The notes below the pieces were generated by a model that worked only from the letters and a program-made list of their open reading frames with translations, searched no databases and had not been told where the DNA came from. Below, in pieces: positions 60,206 to 64,000 of a stretch of DNA of 64,000 nt. How positions within the stretch are numbered: the first letter of the stretch is position 1; the number at the start of each line of letters is the position of its first letter. This DNA comes from Rhizopus arrhizus (taxonomy: Eukaryota > Mucoromycota > Mucoromycetes > Mucorales > Rhizopodaceae). The stretch is taken from contig JAKZZE010000005.1 in the NCBI GenBank assembly GCA_024220505.1, positions 2,192,501 to 2,256,500 on the forward strand, in the 5' to 3' direction. The position numbers and the translations under genes are program-made.

Positions 60206-61625
60206 TAGAGACAGAAGCAGAGACAGAAGCAGAGGCAGAAGCAGAGGCAGAAAGAAAAAGAAAAAAAGAGAAAGCCATAAGCATTTCTTGAGCTATTATG
60301 ATAGATGTTAATAAAAAGAGTTCAGATGCTATAAAGTAAGCTACCATTTGGAACTTGAATGAATACAAAACTAGAACACGATCCTTGAATGTTTGAGAGT
60401 GCTGTGAACGATATACGTTTGTGGATATGATATAGAAAAATTAAAGAAGAGAAAGGAAGCCAATAACGATGAATATAGACTTAGAGTATCAGCCAAATTA
60501 GATAAATAATAGATTTGCATGTTCAGTAGCTGATTGTAACCAATGCGATTAACTTACAAAAGAAAGACGATGGTAGAACAGGCTTGTAGGCTCCTTTTTC
60601 TTGCACAAACCAAATGTAGAGAGACAATAACCAGATACAGAGCATGATTTATATACCAAGAGGGGTTTGGATGATGATGATGTTAATAACCCATAGCTTG
60701 AGAAAGTGAATAGGATGTGAAAAAAAAAGGAAGATAAACAAAAGGAGAGGAATTTTTTAGAATGGAGTATTTATAGAAAATTGGAGGCTTGAAGATGCAT
60801 GCATTCCTAGTCAAACAAGTCTTTCCCTTTTCGTCCATCAAGATACTTGTTTATAAGCCTTCTTTTACTTTTATGATTTCAAGCCAAAGGAAACCTATTC
60901 ACTATCATCCTTCTCAAGTTATAAATCATGAATTATTATATACTAAAGGTTTTGTTTTGTTTATTTTGAACATATCATTGTGGATGACAGTGAGCCAATA
61001 GAACAAAGAAGCGTATACTTTATTTATTTCCTATTTCATGTAAACTCTCTTTTTCCTATCAACCCCCCCCCCTATTCTTATATTACGTGTTTTTCATGAA
61101 TATATTTAGGAATGGAGGAAGGATGTATAAATCTTGATCGTATTTGAACATGTATCTAAGCACGATAATGGAACAATATTGCTCGCCTATTTATACATGA
61201 ATCTAAAGTATATTTTCCTTTAAAAGAGAGTATTTCAGAATAATCATCAATCCATTGTGTGGTACAAGATAGGCGATAATCACTCAATTATAAAAATAAA
61301 AAAAATGAAAAAAAAAATAACGAAATGAAAAAGAGAAAGGGTAAAAATAAAGACAAAAGGAGCTTTCGTTTCATTTTCTTTCTTTTTTGCCCTTTACCTC
61401 ACTCATACAAGTCATACTTTCTGGTCTATTGATGAATAACATTGCTCTTAAAGCCTCTTTGGTTAGGTATTTCTCAAAATATAGCTTAATATCTCAAGTC
61501 GATCCATTTCTCTTTAACGTATGGTCTTTATGAAATAGAGCTACTGTCTATACGTGTTCGCTCCTTCTTATTTTGCTGCCTTAGTAAAATCACTTGGTCA
61601 AACAAATTTGACATGTCTATTATCT

Positions 61626-61896
61626 AATTATTTCGAATGTGGCCCATTTAACACATTTATGTAAAATTGCAGTTATTCATTGTACAACTAAATGCACTTT
61701 ATCTTCAAGTTGCTTGCACATAATCTCAATCTAAAGGTAATATGTATCCACTTGTATATATATATATTTGCATCTGGGAAGACGGTAGCTTGACCATAAG
61801 GTGACCCTGCCTCTCCATACTGAGGTACCTTATAAGGTGTGGACTTGGCTGCTCCGCTCAGTTTATGGCGTCTATAGTAACAGCTCCTAAGACAAC
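61626..61896 (+). promoter_or_regulatory. 5' region (probable promoter) of the outward LINE
   Basis: The stretch directly before ORF1 is shared with the left arm edge. It includes a TATA-rich run near 61,755, the 12-base palindrome accttataaggt (61,827-61,838) and an upstream ATG at 61,865 in another frame. LINEs carry internal promoters in this position. The promoter role is inferred. Confidence 0.45.
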
Positions 61897-63480
61897 ATGG
61901 TTCTTTCGCCTAATCAAATTTTGCCAAAAAAAGCAAGTCGAGGACTGCAATCCTCTAGCAACAATCTTGCAACTAGATCTTGGGCTAATGTTGTTCGCAA
62001 CACTAACTATACCAAACTATCTATTATCAACGCCTATGAAACGAATGAGGAGTCTCAGTCATCTTTCCCAACAGACATTAATAAGCCGTTCCTGAAAGGC
62101 ACTATGCCTGATTCCATTTTGGTTGACATCACATATGTCGACAATCCCACAGTTTTTTATGACGAATTTACAGCCCTGTGTAAACACCGAGAGCATCTAT
62201 GGGGTTTGGAGGAAAAACTTCGTGTTGACGGTCATCGTCGTTTTGCTGAATTTGTTGTGTCTCCTGAAATGGCAACAAAATTATGTTCAGAAGGTGCAAA
62301 GCTTAAGTCATTTGAAACCCACTTTCAGGTGTTCTATTCTCTCTCGATCGATGCTGAGATTTTGAAGATATCTCTTTCGGGATTACCACGCCAATATGGA
62401 CGAGCTAATGGAGGAGCTCTAGAACTCCGTGCTGACATGATTGCGAATTTGTCTACTTTTGGTTCTGTTTATTGATTGCGATATGGTCAGCGGAATATCA
62501 GGAAAGTTCACTGGCAGAGGGTACGCTGTTTTGGAGCTAGACTCTTCTTCCACAGTCATCGAAACCCACAGGACTATATCTCATTCTCTTCATTGGCAGT
62601 ATGCCCGTTTATCAGCCAAAACTGGTACACAATCGTCTTCTTCTTCAGATACCGTAACAGTTTACGCCACTTGGGTTAATATAGGTTCTTACTGCCGTTA
62701 TTGTCACCAAGATACTCATGTCATAGGCAGATGTCCCGAGAGATAGCGCTCAACTATGTGCTATAATTGTAATACGTTGGGACATGTCACTCGTATTTGC
62801 TCCCGTAAGAATTCTGCTGCTACCGATGGACTTGCTCCTAACAAGAAGCTGCGAAAAACTCCAGTTCAAGTCTCCCACTTCGCTGAATCGGCTAATAAGG
62901 TCGCTGCTGTACCGCCGGTAGATTCTCCTAGTGAACAATCTCATGCTCCAGCTGTTCAGTAGCTCTCCCCATTCTTGACAAAACTCAAGAATCCATTTTG
63001 GCCTCGCGATCAACCACTGGTGCGAACACATCCACTTCGCCAAATTCAAAGGGTTAACCAACGACTGCTGTCGATCCCATTGTTTCTAAGGCTGAAAATT
63101 CGATCAAGAAATCTGGAATCGTCACCCGCCAAACCTGTTCAATAACGTCGCAACAGACCACCGCCGATAATTCTTCCTTGTCGGGCAGTTCCAACTCCCA
63201 AGCAAAAACAACTAAAGCCTTGGTATACAAGCATTGTTTTAAAGAAGGGCACGTACGTAAATCTTCCAAGCAATGCGACAAGCACGAAGAATACATGGCA
63301 CAGCTCAACGAGTCGAAAAGTTCACAGAAGCAAATGATGGAGACATCAACTGACAGTACAAATAATGAAGATGCAGATATGCTGTCTGCTGAAAAAAGAG
63401 ATTCCGTCGAAGATATCACCACCGCTATGGATGTTATTTCTTCTAGCGATGCTACACAACCCAACAATTTATTATTATGA
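61897..63480 (+). pseudogene. LINE ORF1 with CCHC knuckles, frame-broken
   Basis: This ORF1 is unrelated in its N-terminal part to the ORF1 at 13,582. The first 192 codons (61,897-62,475) form a folded domain (DSILVDITYVD, REHLWGLEEKLRVDG). The frame then shifts by +1 near 62,470 and continues to two zinc knuckles, CRYCHQDTHVIGRC and CYNCNTLGHVTRIC, both C-x2-C-x4-H-x4-C, with a stop between them (62,744). A second shift near 62,965 returns to the first frame, with a stop near 63,056, and the end (63,178-63,480) has another Cys/His cluster. An in-frame TAA at 61,888 fixes the start at 61,897. Two shifts and two stops indicate a recently lost gene, or sequencing errors in part. Confidence 0.8.
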
Positions 63481-64000
63481 ATATTATGAATGTAGAATAT
63501 AATAATAATAATAATCGCACTGCTTACTCTTCTAGCTCGGAATCTAATTCTTTAGCTCTTCCGACACCGATTACTTCTACTTTAAACCGGACTACTCCTC
63601 TACGAATTGCTACCATAAACTGCCGTGGCCTTACAAAAACAGTTGATCCGTCAATTCGTAGTTCTTTCATCAGATATCTTAGAACTCATTCTCTAGATAT
63701 CATTGCACTTCAAGAAACTCATGCGAAATCACTTCATCTTCAAGATCTTTTCCACTCCCAATTCCAAGCTGTTGATAGCATTTGGTCTGAACACTGTGGT
63801 TTAGTCAACCTCTCTTTGTCGCTTTCTTTCAGTAACTCTTCCATCAGCATTTGTGGACGCCTTATATCTACCACAGTCACACACTCCAACAATGCTTTTG
63901 AACCTGTTACGGTCACAGTAATATATGCTCCTGCATCATCATCGGTTCGTTACCCATTCTTCTCAAACCTTGTGAATGAATCATCTGGATTACTGCCATT
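63477..64000 (+). CDS. LINE ORF2, N-terminal endonuclease domain (partial, runs off the window)
   Basis: The frame starts at 63,477, its ATG overlapping the ORF1 stop as ATGA, and stays open to the window end (174 codons). After an Asn/Ser-rich leader come the motifs of an AP-type endonuclease: RIATINCRGL (catalytic Asn), then DIIALQETHA (catalytic Glu) and VTVIYAPA. In LINEs this enzyme nicks the target so the reverse transcriptase can prime from it. The 5'-to-3' direction is away from the inverted repeat. A second ATG at 63,486 is an alternative start. Confidence 0.88.
   Translation, partial: MNIMNVEYNNNNNRTAYSSSSESNSLALPTPITSTLNRTTPLRIATINCRGLTKTVDPSIRSSFIRYLRTHSLDIIALQETHAKSLHLQDLFHSQFQAVDSIWSEHCGLVNLSLSLSFSNSSISICGRLISTTVTHSNNAFEPVTVTVIYAPASSSVRYPFFSNLVNESSGLLP

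Larger units (their letters stand above)
57580..61625 (-). repeat. repeat unit X, copy X4 (mosaic)
   Basis: About 4.0 kb, mirror partner of X1. Near the hinge (57,700-57,790) it carries X1-type bases (gacacgatc, cagcttgac). From about 57,880 to 60,200 it matches X3, including the roughly 47-base deletion near 59,402. From about 60,370 outward it is again X1-like. Confidence 0.85.
45019..61897 (-). repeat. right arm of the giant inverted repeat (about 16.9 kb)
   Basis: It is the reverse complement of 15,779-32,817 with scattered differences. Inner border: ccttgaatctgaac at 45,019. Outer border: gacaaca at 61,897, at the ATG of LINE ORF1. Confidence 0.95.

Noticed and set aside
15779..61897. 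Inverted repeat as a simple assembly artefact
   Set aside because: The arms differ by indels, a roughly 47-base deletion, distinct homopolymer lengths and a mosaic pattern; a duplicated contig would be identical. Long-read confirmation is still needed.

Overview
The window looks like a gene-poor, AT-rich, repeat-packed stretch of a fungal nuclear chromosome, most likely from an early-diverging fungus (Mucoromycota/Mucorales). The reasons are short GT-AG introns (50-79 bp), a chromodomain Ty3/gypsy element, LINE elements with an ORF1/ORF2 layout, Tc1-like DDE transposons, a PD-(D/E)XK-like spliced gene of a kind I associate with Mucorales, and many long A/T homopolymers. I ran no database search; family names rest on motifs and memory.

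Layout. 1-6,805: a chromodomain Ty3/gypsy retrotransposon on the minus strand with an open 1,591-codon gag-pol frame, two LTRs that look identical, and a third, diverged LTR placed 7 bp beyond. 9,021-13,490: a Tc1-like composite, made of a DD34E transposase with one nonsense codon, an intact three-exon minus-strand gene (576 aa, PD-(D/E)XK-like) between poly(T) tracts, and a second copy of the transposon 3' end. 13,582-14,361: a free-standing LINE-ORF1-like gene. 14,655-15,660: a decayed Tc1/mariner copy.

15,779-61,897 is the main structure: a very large imperfect inverted repeat with arms of about 17.0 kb (15,779-32,817) and 16.9 kb (45,019-61,897) around a 12.2-kb core. Each arm is itself a smaller inverted repeat: a 4-5 kb unit, here called X, occurs as X1 and inverted X2 in the left arm and as X3 and inverted X4 in the right arm, around hinges of about 6.7 kb. 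A fifth, older partial copy (X5) lies in the core. The hinges carry GC-richer SINE-like islands, a possible terminal-repeat element, and a mirrored pair of fragments of a BAP31-type ER protein gene. The core holds broken LINE pieces, an unidentified spliced-gene relic and about 4 kb without recognisable genes.

Both outer edges of the big repeat are 5' ends of LINEs pointing outward. On the right the LINE continues into ORF1 (frame-broken, CCHC knuckles) and ORF2 (AP-type endonuclease), joined by an ATGA stop-start overlap and running off the window. A unique core, nested inverted repeats, no active host genes and outward LINEs resemble a regional centromere/pericentromere. That is an inference; no centromere protein or chromatin evidence is visible here.

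Within the arms the copies have exchanged sequence. X4 matches X3 through its middle but X1 toward its ends, which points to gene conversion. The only apparently intact protein genes are the gag-pol, the three-exon PD-(D/E)XK-like gene and the free-standing ORF1-like gene; everything else coding-like is broken or partial.
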